Source: Eubacterium sp. CAG:841
GTDB taxonomy: Bacteria > Bacillota > Clostridia > Oscillospirales > CAG-272
Reading direction: 5' to 3'
NCBI GenBank assembly: GCA_000437375.1
Contig: FR898226.1
Span: 100,636 to 150,692, forward strand
Length of the DNA: 50,057 bases
The translations under genes were made by a program, and so were the position numbers. Numbering within the stretch: position 1 is the first letter of the stretch; every line of letters begins with the position of its first letter. Shown here piece after piece: positions 8,113 to 15,909 of this stretch. Below the pieces are notes generated by a model, which was not told where the DNA came from, made no database searches, and was given only the letters and a program-made list of their open reading frames with translations.

Positions 8113-8903
8113 TGGAAAGAAAAGTTGCGATAGTCACAGGCGGCTCTCGCGGAATAGGGCTTGAAACGGCAAAAGAGCTTTCGAAGAGCTGTATCGTTTA
8201 CGAGTTCAGCCGCAGAGGTGAAAGTCATGACGGAATAACGCATATATCCGCCGATGTTTCCGATGAAAAGTGTGTTTCCGCCGCAATTGATGCAGTAATA
8301 AAAAAAGAGGGAAGAATAGACATTTTGGTTTGCTCTGCTGGATTCGGAATATCGGGTGCTGTTGAATTCACGGATGAAGCTGACGCAAGGCATCAGATAG
8401 ATGTGAATTTTTTCGGGACTGTAAATGCAGTACACGCAGTATTGCCTCATATGAGGAAGGCAGGAAGCGGCAGAATAGTTTGCGTCAGCTCTGTGGCGGG
8501 TGCAATACCGATACCTTTTCAGACATATTATTCTGTTTCAAAAGCTGCAATAAACTCATTTGTCCGCGCCTTGTGCGGCGAAGTAAAGCCTTACGGAATA
8601 AGTCTTTGCGCTGTTATGCCGGGAGATACGGCAACGGGATTTACAGCGGCGAGAGAGAAGATTCATCGTGGCGATGAAGAATACGGGGGAAGGATATCCC
8701 GGTCGGTTTCCGGAATGGAAAAAGATGAACTTTCCGGAGGAAGCGCATCTGTGGCGGGAAAATTCATAGCAAAGAAAGCGTTGGCAAAAAAAGTACCCGC
8801 GGTTTGTACGATAGGTTTTAAGTATAAATTTTTCGTGTGGCTTGCGCGGGTTCTTCCACAAAGCGCTGTAACAACAATAGTAAATTCGATGTATGCAAAA
8901 TAG
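8112..8903 (+). CDS. Short-chain dehydrogenase/reductase, candidate 3-ketosphinganine-type reductase
   Basis: A 263-residue classical SDR. The NAD(P) loop TGGSRGIG is at residues 9-16, CSAG at 74-77 replaces the usual NAG, and the catalytic set is S127 with Y140-x-x-x-K144. The C-terminus (FKYKFFVWLARVLP) is hydrophobic and basic, as in SDRs that work on membrane-bound lipid substrates. The ATG at 8112 overlaps the synthase stop as TGATG; a TTG one codon earlier is less likely. An alpha-oxoamine synthase makes a 3-keto product and an SDR would reduce it, which is the order of the first two steps of sphingoid base synthesis. That pathway is inference; the SDR family call is firm. Confidence 0.8.
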   Translation: MERKVAIVTGGSRGIGLETAKELSKSCIVYEFSRRGESHDGITHISADVSDEKCVSAAIDAVIKKEGRIDILVCSAGFGISGAVEFTDEADARHQIDVNFFGTVNAVHAVLPHMRKAGSGRIVCVSSVAGAIPIPFQTYYSVSKAAINSFVRALCGEVKPYGISLCAVMPGDTATGFTAAREKIHRGDEEYGGRISRSVSGMEKDELSGGSASVAGKFIAKKALAKKVPAVCTIGFKYKFFVWLARVLPQSAVTTIVNSMYAK

Positions 8904-8910
8904 TTGCCGA

Positions 8911-8949
8911 AAAGCAGTTGCGGTTTATCTCCTCCGCAACTGCTTTTTG
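8911..8949 (+). terminator. Terminator after the SDR gene
   Basis: A 13-bp perfect stem, AAAGCAGTTGCGG with CCGCAACTGCTTT, followed by TTGT. Confidence 0.88.
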
Positions 8950-8960
8950 TAATATTTGCC

Positions 8961-8989
8961 TTGACTTTTTAACCATTATAAAATATAAT
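8961..8989 (+). promoter_or_regulatory. Promoter of the membrane protein-deoD group
   Basis: TTGACT at 8961-8966 and TATAAT at 8984-8989, exact 17-bp spacer. Confidence 0.75.
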
Positions 8990-9025
8990 TATTATAAGAA
9001 TAATATTTTTCGGAGGAAAGCCTCT

Positions 9026-9802
9026 ATGGAAAGAAAAATTGCGAGCATTGCAAAAGCAATACGCGTTATAGCTAAGATTTGCAGAATATTTATAATAATA
9101 GGATTTGTATTTATGCTTGTACTTACAGCCTTTATGTTTGCATTGCCGGAGGGAGTTGTACAGTTCGGAGTAGATGCAATCATAGACTACAAGCTTTCAC
9201 CTGAGATATTCGGACAACTTGACGGTGCGACATCATCTTCGCAAATAAATGTTGTATTTGATGCGTCCGATATTGCGCCTTATATGGTTGCTGTTCTTAT
9301 TGAAATGATATTTGCGTTTTTCATTTTATGGCTTGTGGGTAAGATTGCTGGTAAAATGTCCGATAAGAACGCCCCTTTTTCGGGTAAAGCCGAGGGTTGC
9401 ATAATTGCGCTCGGAATAGTACTTATTGTAGGTTCGATCGTTCCGAAAGTCTATACAATGATAGTAACATTTTTTATGTCGGTAAAGTATGGGCTCGGCG
9501 CAAGAGTTTCATTTGATATGAACCTTGATCTTAAGCTCGTCCTTTATATTCTCGGATATATACTTCTTTATATGCTCTACAAATACGGTGCTTTGCTTGA
9601 AAAAGAAAAAGCGGCACTTGCCGAAGAAGTTTCACCATGCGCCTTCCAAAGCTCGTGCCAGAACCATTCGGATGAAAATATAAGTTCTGTATCCGGTGAA
9701 ATGCCGAGCGAGAACACTTCTCAGGCATTGACTCCGGAAAGTTCATTTGATTTGAGCGGTCAATCCGATAGTAACGAAAACAATACTGAAAATTTATCAT
9801 AA
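9026..9802 (+). CDS. Four-helix membrane protein, DUF2975-like
   Basis: A 258-residue integral membrane protein. Four hydrophobic segments are visible (around ICRIFIIIGFVFMLVLTAF, APYMVAVLIEMIFAFFILWL, GCIIALGIVLIVGSIV and LVLYILGYILLYMLY), with an extracytoplasmic loop between the first two. A charged, serine- and asparagine-rich tail of about 75 residues follows. The topology is like DUF2975 proteins, but those usually sit beside a small HTH gene, which is missing here. The start at 9026 is set by CGGAGG upstream; the frame upstream overlaps the previous terminator. deoD follows after 16 bases. Function unknown. Confidence 0.6.
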   Translation: MERKIASIAKAIRVIAKICRIFIIIGFVFMLVLTAFMFALPEGVVQFGVDAIIDYKLSPEIFGQLDGATSSSQINVVFDASDIAPYMVAVLIEMIFAFFILWLVGKIAGKMSDKNAPFSGKAEGCIIALGIVLIVGSIVPKVYTMIVTFFMSVKYGLGARVSFDMNLDLKLVLYILGYILLYMLYKYGALLEKEKAALAEEVSPCAFQSSCQNHSDENISSVSGEMPSENTSQALTPESSFDLSGQSDSNENNTENLS

Positions 9803-9818
9803 AAGGAGAAAAATAAAA

Positions 9819-10535
9819 ATGGCAGATTATTCTACACCTCATATTAAAGCAGTTCCCGGTGATTTCGGTAAGACCGTTCTTATGCCGGGAGATCCGCTCA
9901 GAGCAAAATTTATAGCTGAAACATTTCTTACGAATGCAAAGCTTGTAAATAACGTTCGCGGCATTCAGGGCTATACAGGCTATTACAATGGCAAAAAGGT
10001 TTCCGTTATGGCAAGCGGAATGGGAATGCCTTCAATAGGTATTTACAGCTATGAACTTTATAAGTTCTTTGGCGTTGAGAGTATTATCAGAGTCGGTTCC
10101 GCCGGCGGAATGACCGAAAAAGTAAAAATCCGCGATGTCGTTCTTGCAATGGGTGCTTCAACAAACTCGAACTTCCAGGATCAGTACCTGATTCCCGGTC
10201 ATTTTTCCGCTATAGCTGATTATGGAATGCTTACAAAGGCTTATGAAAACGCAGTAAAACTCGGTGCAAATTGTGTTGTCGGCAATGTGCTTTCATCTGA
10301 TACATTCTATACGGATGATACGACTGCAAGCGATAAATGGCGCAAGATGGGAGTCCTTTGTGTTGAGATGGAAAGTGCTGCGCTTTATATGACGGCGGCA
10401 AGGCTTGGAAAGAAAGCTCTTTCTATACTTACAATATCGGATCATCTTCTCACCGGAGAAGCAACAACATCTGATGAAAGACAAACGTCGTTTAAGCAGA
10501 TGATGGAAATAGCACTGGAGACAGCAGAGAAGTAA
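9819..10535 (+). CDS. deoD: Purine-nucleoside phosphorylase, DeoD type
   Basis: A 238-residue enzyme that phosphorolyses purine (deoxy)nucleosides to a base and (deoxy)ribose-1-phosphate. Motifs of the hexameric NP-I family are all present: MPGDPLRA at 22-29 (phosphate site), RVGSAGG at 91-97, VEMES at 182-186 (ribose site) and the general acid in SDHL at 207-210. AAGGAG precedes the ATG. It sits 16 bases after the membrane protein and 10 bases before a lipoprotein, so the three may share a transcript, although nothing links their functions. Confidence 0.95.
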   Translation: MADYSTPHIKAVPGDFGKTVLMPGDPLRAKFIAETFLTNAKLVNNVRGIQGYTGYYNGKKVSVMASGMGMPSIGIYSYELYKFFGVESIIRVGSAGGMTEKVKIRDVVLAMGASTNSNFQDQYLIPGHFSAIADYGMLTKAYENAVKLGANCVVGNVLSSDTFYTDDTTASDKWRKMGVLCVEMESAALYMTAARLGKKALSILTISDHLLTGEATTSDERQTSFKQMMEIALETAEK

Positions 10536-10545
10536 GGCTTAGAAT

Positions 10546-11088
10546 ATGAAAAAGATAGTTGCACTTTTGCTTATTTTTACAGTTATTTTGATTGCGGTTG
10601 TATCCTGCTCGACGGGCGGACAGACAAATGAGACAAGCGATACGTCATCGAGTACCACACAGTCATCAAACACAATAGTGAATCGTTTTACCGATGAAGA
10701 CAAAACTGAAAAGACTGTTAAGTTCGGCGGAACGGAAAAAGTTATAAAATACAAAGAAAGCATAGAATATTCCGAGGGGGGAAAATATGATGTATATTTT
10801 GACTCTGAAGACGAATACAGATATGTTTATGGTACAGATACTCTTTACATGATACGCATTGTAAAATTCGGAGAAGAAAATATATCATGTGACGAGGCGA
10901 CAGTTAGGCTTATATCATTTTTCTCCGGAGAGTTAAACATGGTCGATTATAAAATCATTGTATATGCCGATGAGAAAACATATCACAAGTTTGCACTTGA
11001 AAAGATTGATGGCGGAAATGCAGAATATTCGCTGATAAGGGCATACATTCCGATGTCAAACGGCGTTGCGGAATTCTGGTTTGAGTAA
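10546..11088 (+). CDS. Putative lipoprotein
   Basis: A 180-residue exported protein. The signal peptide is followed by the lipobox VVSC (cysteine at about residue 21) and a threonine/serine-rich linker, then a compact domain of about 130 residues rich in aromatic and acidic residues. No known domain was recognised. It resembles the lipoprotein at 47436-47996 in overall design but not clearly in sequence. It follows deoD closely with a weak ribosome binding site (AAGG). Confidence 0.65.
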   Translation: MKKIVALLLIFTVILIAVVSCSTGGQTNETSDTSSSTTQSSNTIVNRFTDEDKTEKTVKFGGTEKVIKYKESIEYSEGGKYDVYFDSEDEYRYVYGTDTLYMIRIVKFGEENISCDEATVRLISFFSGELNMVDYKIIVYADEKTYHKFALEKIDGGNAEYSLIRAYIPMSNGVAEFWFE

Positions 11089-11107
11089 ATAGAACGAAGA
11101 CAAATAC

Positions 11108-11137
11108 AAAAGGCACGACATTATGTCGCGCCTTTTG
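11108..11137 (+). terminator. Terminator after the lipoprotein gene
   Basis: AAAAGGC-A-CGACA pairs with TGTCG-C-GCCTTTT across a 3-nt loop; the T tract is short. Confidence 0.7.
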
Positions 11138-11194
11138 CGCTTTAATAAGGGAAATTATGCTTTTAATAAATATTCCGTTTTCGGAAAAAATAAT

Positions 11195-11213
11195 CTCAAA
11201 GCAATACTTTGAG
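11195..11213 (+). promoter_or_regulatory. Hairpin just before the spoVAC ribosome binding site
   Basis: CTCAAAG-N5-CTTTGAG, a perfect 7-bp stem ending directly before AAAGGA, the spoVAC ribosome binding site. It could affect translation start. No clear sigma-G promoter could be picked out upstream. Confidence 0.35.
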
Positions 11214-11227
11214 AAAGGAAATTTGTT

Positions 11228-11674
11228 TTGGATATAAACGAAAAAGAATATAAAAAATACTGTGCAAAAAAAGCGAAAAAATCTCCCGCATTTAAGGATA
11301 TGTTTGCCGCGTTTGTTTCCGGCGGAGCAATATGTGCTTTCGCAGAAGGACTGAAAAAACTATACGGACTTACATCGATTCCCGAAGAAACGGTAAAAAT
11401 GCTTGTACCGGTAACCTTGATCTTTATTGCGGCGCTTGCAACGGGACTCGGGATTTTTGATAATATAGCAAAGTTTGCCGGAGCGGGAACACTTGTACCT
11501 ATAACGGGCTTTGCCAACGCTGTCGTATCGCCCGCGATGGACGATAAAAGCGAAGGACTTATTATGGGGGTTGGTGCAAAAATGTTTACTGTAGCCGGAC
11601 CGGTTATAGTATACGGAGTGCTTTCATCTGCTTTGTACGGAATTATTTATTGGATTTGCGGGGTTGTGGGATGA
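11228..11674 (+). CDS. spoVAC: Stage V sporulation protein AC
   Basis: A 148-residue membrane protein, normal length for SpoVAC, a component of the spore inner-membrane channel that moves Ca-dipicolinate in during sporulation and out during germination. It has a charged N-terminus (EKEYKKYCAKKAKKSPAF), then hydrophobic helices with the conserved FVSGGAICAFAEGLKKLY and GAGTLVPITGFANAVVSPAMD signatures. The start is a TTG at 11228, 8-9 bases after AAAGGA; no ATG or GTG fits. Its stop overlaps the spoVAD start (ATGA). It is paralogous to spoVAE downstream. Expression in the forespore is expected from the family. Confidence 0.93.
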   Translation: MDINEKEYKKYCAKKAKKSPAFKDMFAAFVSGGAICAFAEGLKKLYGLTSIPEETVKMLVPVTLIFIAALATGLGIFDNIAKFAGAGTLVPITGFANAVVSPAMDDKSEGLIMGVGAKMFTVAGPVIVYGVLSSALYGIIYWICGVVG

Positions 11675-12672
11675 GAGTAAAAAAACTTATAAATGCTCCT
11701 GCAATAATAGGCTATTCATCGGTTGTCGGAAAACGTGAGTATGAAGGGCCTCTCGCAAGTGACTTTGATCTGCATGATTCCGGCGAGCATTTCGGGATGA
11801 ATACATGGGAAAAAGCCGAAAGCGAAATGCAGAGAATTGCATTGAACACTGCGCTTGCAAAATCAAAACTCGGCGCAGTAGCAATTGATGCAATATTCGC
11901 GGGAGATTTGCAAAACCAGTGTGTAAGCTCTGTTTTTGGACTTGCTGACTTCGGTGTCCCTTATTTCGGACTTTACGGAGCGTGTTCAACATTTGCGGAA
12001 GCGCTTATCCTTTCATCGATGCTTGTTGACGGAGGTAAATTTGAAACTTGCGCAGCTGTTACGTCATCGCATTTTTGTGCGGCAGAGAGACAATATCGTT
12101 TTCCGCTTGAATACGGCGGTCAGAGAACGCCTACGGCTCAAAGGACGGTAACGGGATCAGGTGCTGCAATAATAAGCAAGAGAGCGGGGAATTTGCCTCG
12201 TATAACGGAAGTTATGCCGGGACGTATAGTAAACAAAGGAATAAAAGACGCAAACAATATGGGAGCGGCAATGGCTCCGGCGGCTATAGATACGATATGT
12301 AGATATTTTAAAGAGACCGGTCTTTCACCGGACAAATTTGATCTTATTCTTACGGGAGATCTTGGCGTGGAAGGGCATGGAATAGTTCTGGATTATTTGC
12401 TTCGATACGGAATAGACGTATCTGCAAATTATAACGATTGCGGGCTTATGATATACGATATAAAAAGACAGGATATGCACGCAGGCGGTTCCGGTTGTGG
12501 ATGCAGTGCGGCGGTCATCTGCGGACATATTATGAAGAGATTTGAAAAAGGAGAACTTTCCGATGTTTTGTATATAGCAACAGGTGCGCTTATGAGTCCT
12601 TCAACGTCAAAGCAAGGACTTTCAATTCCCGGAATAGCTCATCTTGTAAGAATCAAGCTGGAGGATATTTAA
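11671..12672 (+). CDS. spoVAD: Stage V sporulation protein AD
   Basis: A 333-residue cytosolic-face component of the SpoVA channel with a thiolase-like fold that binds dipicolinic acid. Conserved stretches are AIIGYSSVVGKREYEGPL, DLHDSGEHFGMNTWEKAE, YGACSTFAEAL and GDLGVEGHGIVLDYLL, plus HAGGSGCGCSAAV near the C-terminus. I start it at the ATG at 11671, which overlaps the spoVAC stop by four bases; the seven upstream codons are only open frame. spoVAE follows two bases after the stop. Confidence 0.95.
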   Translation: MRVKKLINAPAIIGYSSVVGKREYEGPLASDFDLHDSGEHFGMNTWEKAESEMQRIALNTALAKSKLGAVAIDAIFAGDLQNQCVSSVFGLADFGVPYFGLYGACSTFAEALILSSMLVDGGKFETCAAVTSSHFCAAERQYRFPLEYGGQRTPTAQRTVTGSGAAIISKRAGNLPRITEVMPGRIVNKGIKDANNMGAAMAPAAIDTICRYFKETGLSPDKFDLILTGDLGVEGHGIVLDYLLRYGIDVSANYNDCGLMIYDIKRQDMHAGGSGCGCSAAVICGHIMKRFEKGELSDVLYIATGALMSPSTSKQGLSIPGIAHLVRIKLEDI

Positions 12673-12673
12673 C

Positions 12674-13033
12674 ATGATGGATTTTTTATGGGCTTTTATA
12701 ATCGGAGGAGCATTTTGTGCCATAGCTCAGATATTGATAGATATGACCAAGCTTACTCCGGCAAGGATACTTGTTTTATATGTTACGTTGGGTGTTTTTT
12801 TTACAGCAATAGGAATCTACAAGCCAATAGTTGATTTTGCCGGCTGTGGGGCAACAACGCCGCTTCTTGGATTCGGATATTCTCTTGCAGAGGGCGTAAA
12901 AACAGCCGTTGACAAAAGCGGAATTATTGGAGCACTTACGGGAGGTCTTACCGGTGCAGCCGGAGGCATAGGAGCCGCAATTGTGTTCGGATATCTTATA
13001 ACGCTTGTGTTCAAGGGAAGACCGAGAGACTGA
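12674..13033 (+). CDS. spoVAE: Stage V sporulation protein AE (SpoVAEb)
   Basis: A 119-residue integral membrane protein, the third conserved SpoVA channel part. It repeats the SpoVAC pattern: IGGAFCAIAQILIDMTKLTP, then KPIVDFAGCGATTPLLGFG and a glycine/alanine-rich helix. GGAGG lies 9 bases before the first of two adjacent ATGs (12674), so that one is preferred. This AC-AD-AEb trio is the minimal set; spoVAA, AB, AEa and AF are absent, as in many Clostridia. A hairpin terminator follows. Confidence 0.93.
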   Translation: MMDFLWAFIIGGAFCAIAQILIDMTKLTPARILVLYVTLGVFFTAIGIYKPIVDFAGCGATTPLLGFGYSLAEGVKTAVDKSGIIGALTGGLTGAAGGIGAAIVFGYLITLVFKGRPRD

Positions 13034-13036
13034 AAA

Positions 13037-13061
13037 ATGGCCGCTTCGGTGGTCATCTTTT
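13037..13061 (+). terminator. spoVA operon terminator
   Basis: An 8-bp stem with two G-U pairs and a TTCG tetraloop (ATGGCCGC-TTCG-GTGGTCAT) followed by CTTTTTG. Confidence 0.75.
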
Positions 13062-13215
13062 TGTGCAGACGGAGAGATTTGTCTGTATTTTGTTCAAAAA
13101 ACGTGTGGTGACCGATTTTTCGTCACGTGCGAATGTCTGTCCATTTTCAAAAATGCGGAGCCGGTATATACTTTGCGCTGTAAGAACAAAAAATTATTAC
13201 AGGAGGACAAAAATA

Positions 13216-13809
13216 ATGAGGTCTATGACACCAATGAAAATTGCAAAATTCGGTTATATAACGGTTTCCGCGCTTTGGTGCGCACTTGGAATCGTGCTCA
13301 TCGCTATGCCGAGTATATCGGCTTCCGTTCTGGGAATCACACTTGGAATAATGACGATAATATTCGGAATTGTAAAGCTCATCGGATATTTTTCCCGTGA
13401 TCTGTTCCGCCTTGCGTTTCAGTATGACCTTGCAACGGGATTTCTTCTTCTTGTGCTCGGAACGGTGCTTCTGATATATCCGGAGCATGTGATTGCGTTT
13501 TTCTGTACGGTATTCGGAATTCTAGTTCTCGCGGACGGACTTTTCAAAATTCAGATAACGTTCGATGCAAAGCGCTTCGGAATAAGAAAATGGTGGATGA
13601 TACTTTCCGTCGCTGTGCTTGCTATTGTTTTTGGAGGAATTGTTATATTCAGCTCACTCGGAAACTGGAGCGTGATGTCTGTCATGCTCGGCCTTGCACT
13701 TCTTTTTGAAGGATTACTAAATATATGCACGGTGATAACGGCGGTGAAGATAATCCGTAATCAGAAGCCGGATATAATCGAAGTTGACTGTTCGGAAAGG
13801 AAGGACTGA
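13216..13809 (+). CDS. HdeD/DUF308-family membrane protein
   Basis: A 197-residue protein with about six membrane helices arranged as repeated hairpins (ALWCALGIVLIAMPSISASV, ATGFLLLVLGTVLLIYPEHV, VMLGLALLFEGLLNI), matching the DUF308 family that includes E. coli acid-resistance protein HdeD. The ATG at 13216 follows AGGAGG; the longer open frame upstream has no ribosome binding site. It is the first gene of a four-gene membrane operon, 6 bases before the MMPL gene. Its molecular role is unknown. Confidence 0.8.
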   Translation: MRSMTPMKIAKFGYITVSALWCALGIVLIAMPSISASVLGITLGIMTIIFGIVKLIGYFSRDLFRLAFQYDLATGFLLLVLGTVLLIYPEHVIAFFCTVFGILVLADGLFKIQITFDAKRFGIRKWWMILSVAVLAIVFGGIVIFSSLGNWSVMSVMLGLALLFEGLLNICTVITAVKIIRNQKPDIIEVDCSERKD

Positions 13810-13815
13810 TATTTC

Positions 13816-15906
13816 ATGCGTTTTTCAAGAGCGGTTGTAAAATACCGCGTGCTGATACTTGTTCTCGCTGTTCTTTTGCTTGTACCCTCGGTAATAGGCA
13901 TGATAAACGTGAGAATAAATTACGATATGCTTGACTATCTGCCGTCTGATATGGATACGGTAATCGGACAGAAGAAGCTTATGGAAGAATTCGGAAAGGG
14001 CGCATTTTCATTTATAATAGTTGAAAATATGCCTGAAAAAGATGTCGCGAAGCTGACTGAAAAAATCAAGGCTGTTGACCATGTCGAAACCGTGCTCTGG
14101 TATAATTCGATAGCCGATATGTCCATACCGATGGAGATCATTCCTGAGGAGCTATACAGCGAATTCAACCGCGAAAACTCAACGATGATGGCTGTATTCT
14201 TTGACAGCGCCACGTCGGCTGATGACACAATGAACGCGATAAGAGAGATACGTTCCATTGCGGGAAAGCAGTGCTTTGTTTCGGGAATGTCAGCGCTCGT
14301 CACCGACTTGAAAGATCTTTGCGAAAAAGAAGAGCCGATATATGTCGGTATCGCGGTTGTGCTCGCACTTCTTGCAATGATGCTTTTCCTTGACGGATGG
14401 CTCGTTCCGTTCGTATTTCTTGCGTCAATCGGAATTATGGTTGTCATCAATCTCGGCACAAACTACTTCCTCGGCGAAATTTCGTACATAACAAAGGCGC
14501 TTTCCGCCGTGCTCCAGCTTGCCGTCACCATGGACTATTCAATATTCCTCTGGCACAGCTATAACGAGCAGAGAGAGCGCTTTGACGACAACAAAGAGGC
14601 GATGGCACACGCCATAAACGAAACGCTGACAAGCGTTATAGGTAGCTCCGTTACGACTGTTGCCGGCTTTGCTGCCCTCTGCTTTATGAGTTTCACGCTT
14701 GGCAGAGACCTCGGCATAGTAATGGCGAAGGGCGTTGTTCTGGGCGTTCTCGGATGCGTTACGGTTCTTCCCGCTATGGTCCTTCTTCTTGACAAGCCTT
14801 TGCAAAGAACAAAGCACAAGTCGATCATTCCCGATATGAATAAGGTCGCGTCGGGCGTGACAAAGAAATTTCCGATATTCCTCTGCGTATTTGCGCTCTT
14901 GATTGCTCCCGCATTTTACGGATATAAAAAGTCAAACAGCGAGGTCTATTACGACATGGGGCAGTGTCTGCCGGAGGATATGGAATACGTGATTGCCAAC
15001 TCCAAGCTCTCGGAGGATTTCAACATAGCATCGACCCATATGGTGCTTGTTGATTCAAGCCTTCCCGGCAAGAGCATCCGTTCGATGATAAATGAAATGG
15101 AAAAGGTGGACGGTGTCAAGTACGTACTCGGGCTTGAATCCGTTGTCGGCTCAGCTGTGCCGGAGGAAATCATTCCCGAAAGCATACTGAGTATACTCAA
15201 AAGCGACAAATGGGAGTTGCTCCTTATAAACTCCGAATACAAAGTCGCAAGTGACGATGTGAACGATCAGATAACGGAACTGAACGGGATAATCAAAAAA
15301 TATGATCCTTCGGCAATGCTCATAGGAGAGGCTCCCTGCATGAAGGATATGATCGAAACGACGGACAGAGACTTCCGGGTCGTAAACGCGGTTTCGATAG
15401 TTGCGATATTCCTCATTATCGCAATAGTGGAAAAGAGCATAAGCCTGCCGTTTGTTCTTATAAGCGTCATTGAGCTTGCAATATTCATAAACCTCGGCAT
15501 ACCGCATTATGCGGGACAGTCACTGCCGTTTATCGCGCCTATATGTATCAGTACGATACAACTCGGTGCAACGGTCGACTATGCGATTCTTATGACAACA
15601 AGATACAAGGCGGAGCGTATATCCGGAAAAGACAAACGTACCTCGGTAACAACGGCGCTTGCGACATCGATACCTTCGATAATAGTTTCAGGGATGGGAC
15701 TTTTCGCCGCAACGTTCGGCGTTGCAATCTATTCTGATATAGATATCATCAGCTCAATGTGTATGCTGATGGCAAGAGGTGCTGTTATAAGTATGCTTTG
15801 CGTCATATTCATTCTTCCGGCACTGCTTATGCTTTTCGATAAGCTGATATGCGCAACGACGCTAGGAATGGGCAAAAAGAAAACACAGCCTGCAAGGGAG
15901 GAGTAA
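13816..15906 (+). CDS. MMPL/RND-superfamily transporter
   Basis: A 696-residue transporter with two similar halves, each an N-terminal helix, a large extracytoplasmic domain and about five more helices, twelve in all. AVLQLAVTMDYSIFLWHSY in the first half and TIQLGATVDYAILMTTRYK in the second are the membrane segments with the acidic residue and tyrosine that carry proton coupling in MMPL proteins. Such proteins export lipids or amphiphiles. Ribosome binding site GGAAGGA precedes the ATG. The next gene codes for a heptad-repeat exported protein 3 bases on, a frequent partner. The substrate cannot be read. Confidence 0.9.
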   Translation: MRFSRAVVKYRVLILVLAVLLLVPSVIGMINVRINYDMLDYLPSDMDTVIGQKKLMEEFGKGAFSFIIVENMPEKDVAKLTEKIKAVDHVETVLWYNSIADMSIPMEIIPEELYSEFNRENSTMMAVFFDSATSADDTMNAIREIRSIAGKQCFVSGMSALVTDLKDLCEKEEPIYVGIAVVLALLAMMLFLDGWLVPFVFLASIGIMVVINLGTNYFLGEISYITKALSAVLQLAVTMDYSIFLWHSYNEQRERFDDNKEAMAHAINETLTSVIGSSVTTVAGFAALCFMSFTLGRDLGIVMAKGVVLGVLGCVTVLPAMVLLLDKPLQRTKHKSIIPDMNKVASGVTKKFPIFLCVFALLIAPAFYGYKKSNSEVYYDMGQCLPEDMEYVIANSKLSEDFNIASTHMVLVDSSLPGKSIRSMINEMEKVDGVKYVLGLESVVGSAVPEEIIPESILSILKSDKWELLLINSEYKVASDDVNDQITELNGIIKKYDPSAMLIGEAPCMKDMIETTDRDFRVVNAVSIVAIFLIIAIVEKSISLPFVLISVIELAIFINLGIPHYAGQSLPFIAPICISTIQLGATVDYAILMTTRYKAERISGKDKRTSVTTALATSIPSIIVSGMGLFAATFGVAIYSDIDIISSMCMLMARGAVISMLCVIFILPALLMLFDKLICATTLGMGKKKTQPAREE

Positions 15907-15909
15907 ATC

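Noticed and set aside
8837..9025. N-terminal extension of the four-helix membrane protein
   Set aside because: It overlaps the SDR gene, its terminator and a promoter; CGGAGG marks the ATG at 9026.
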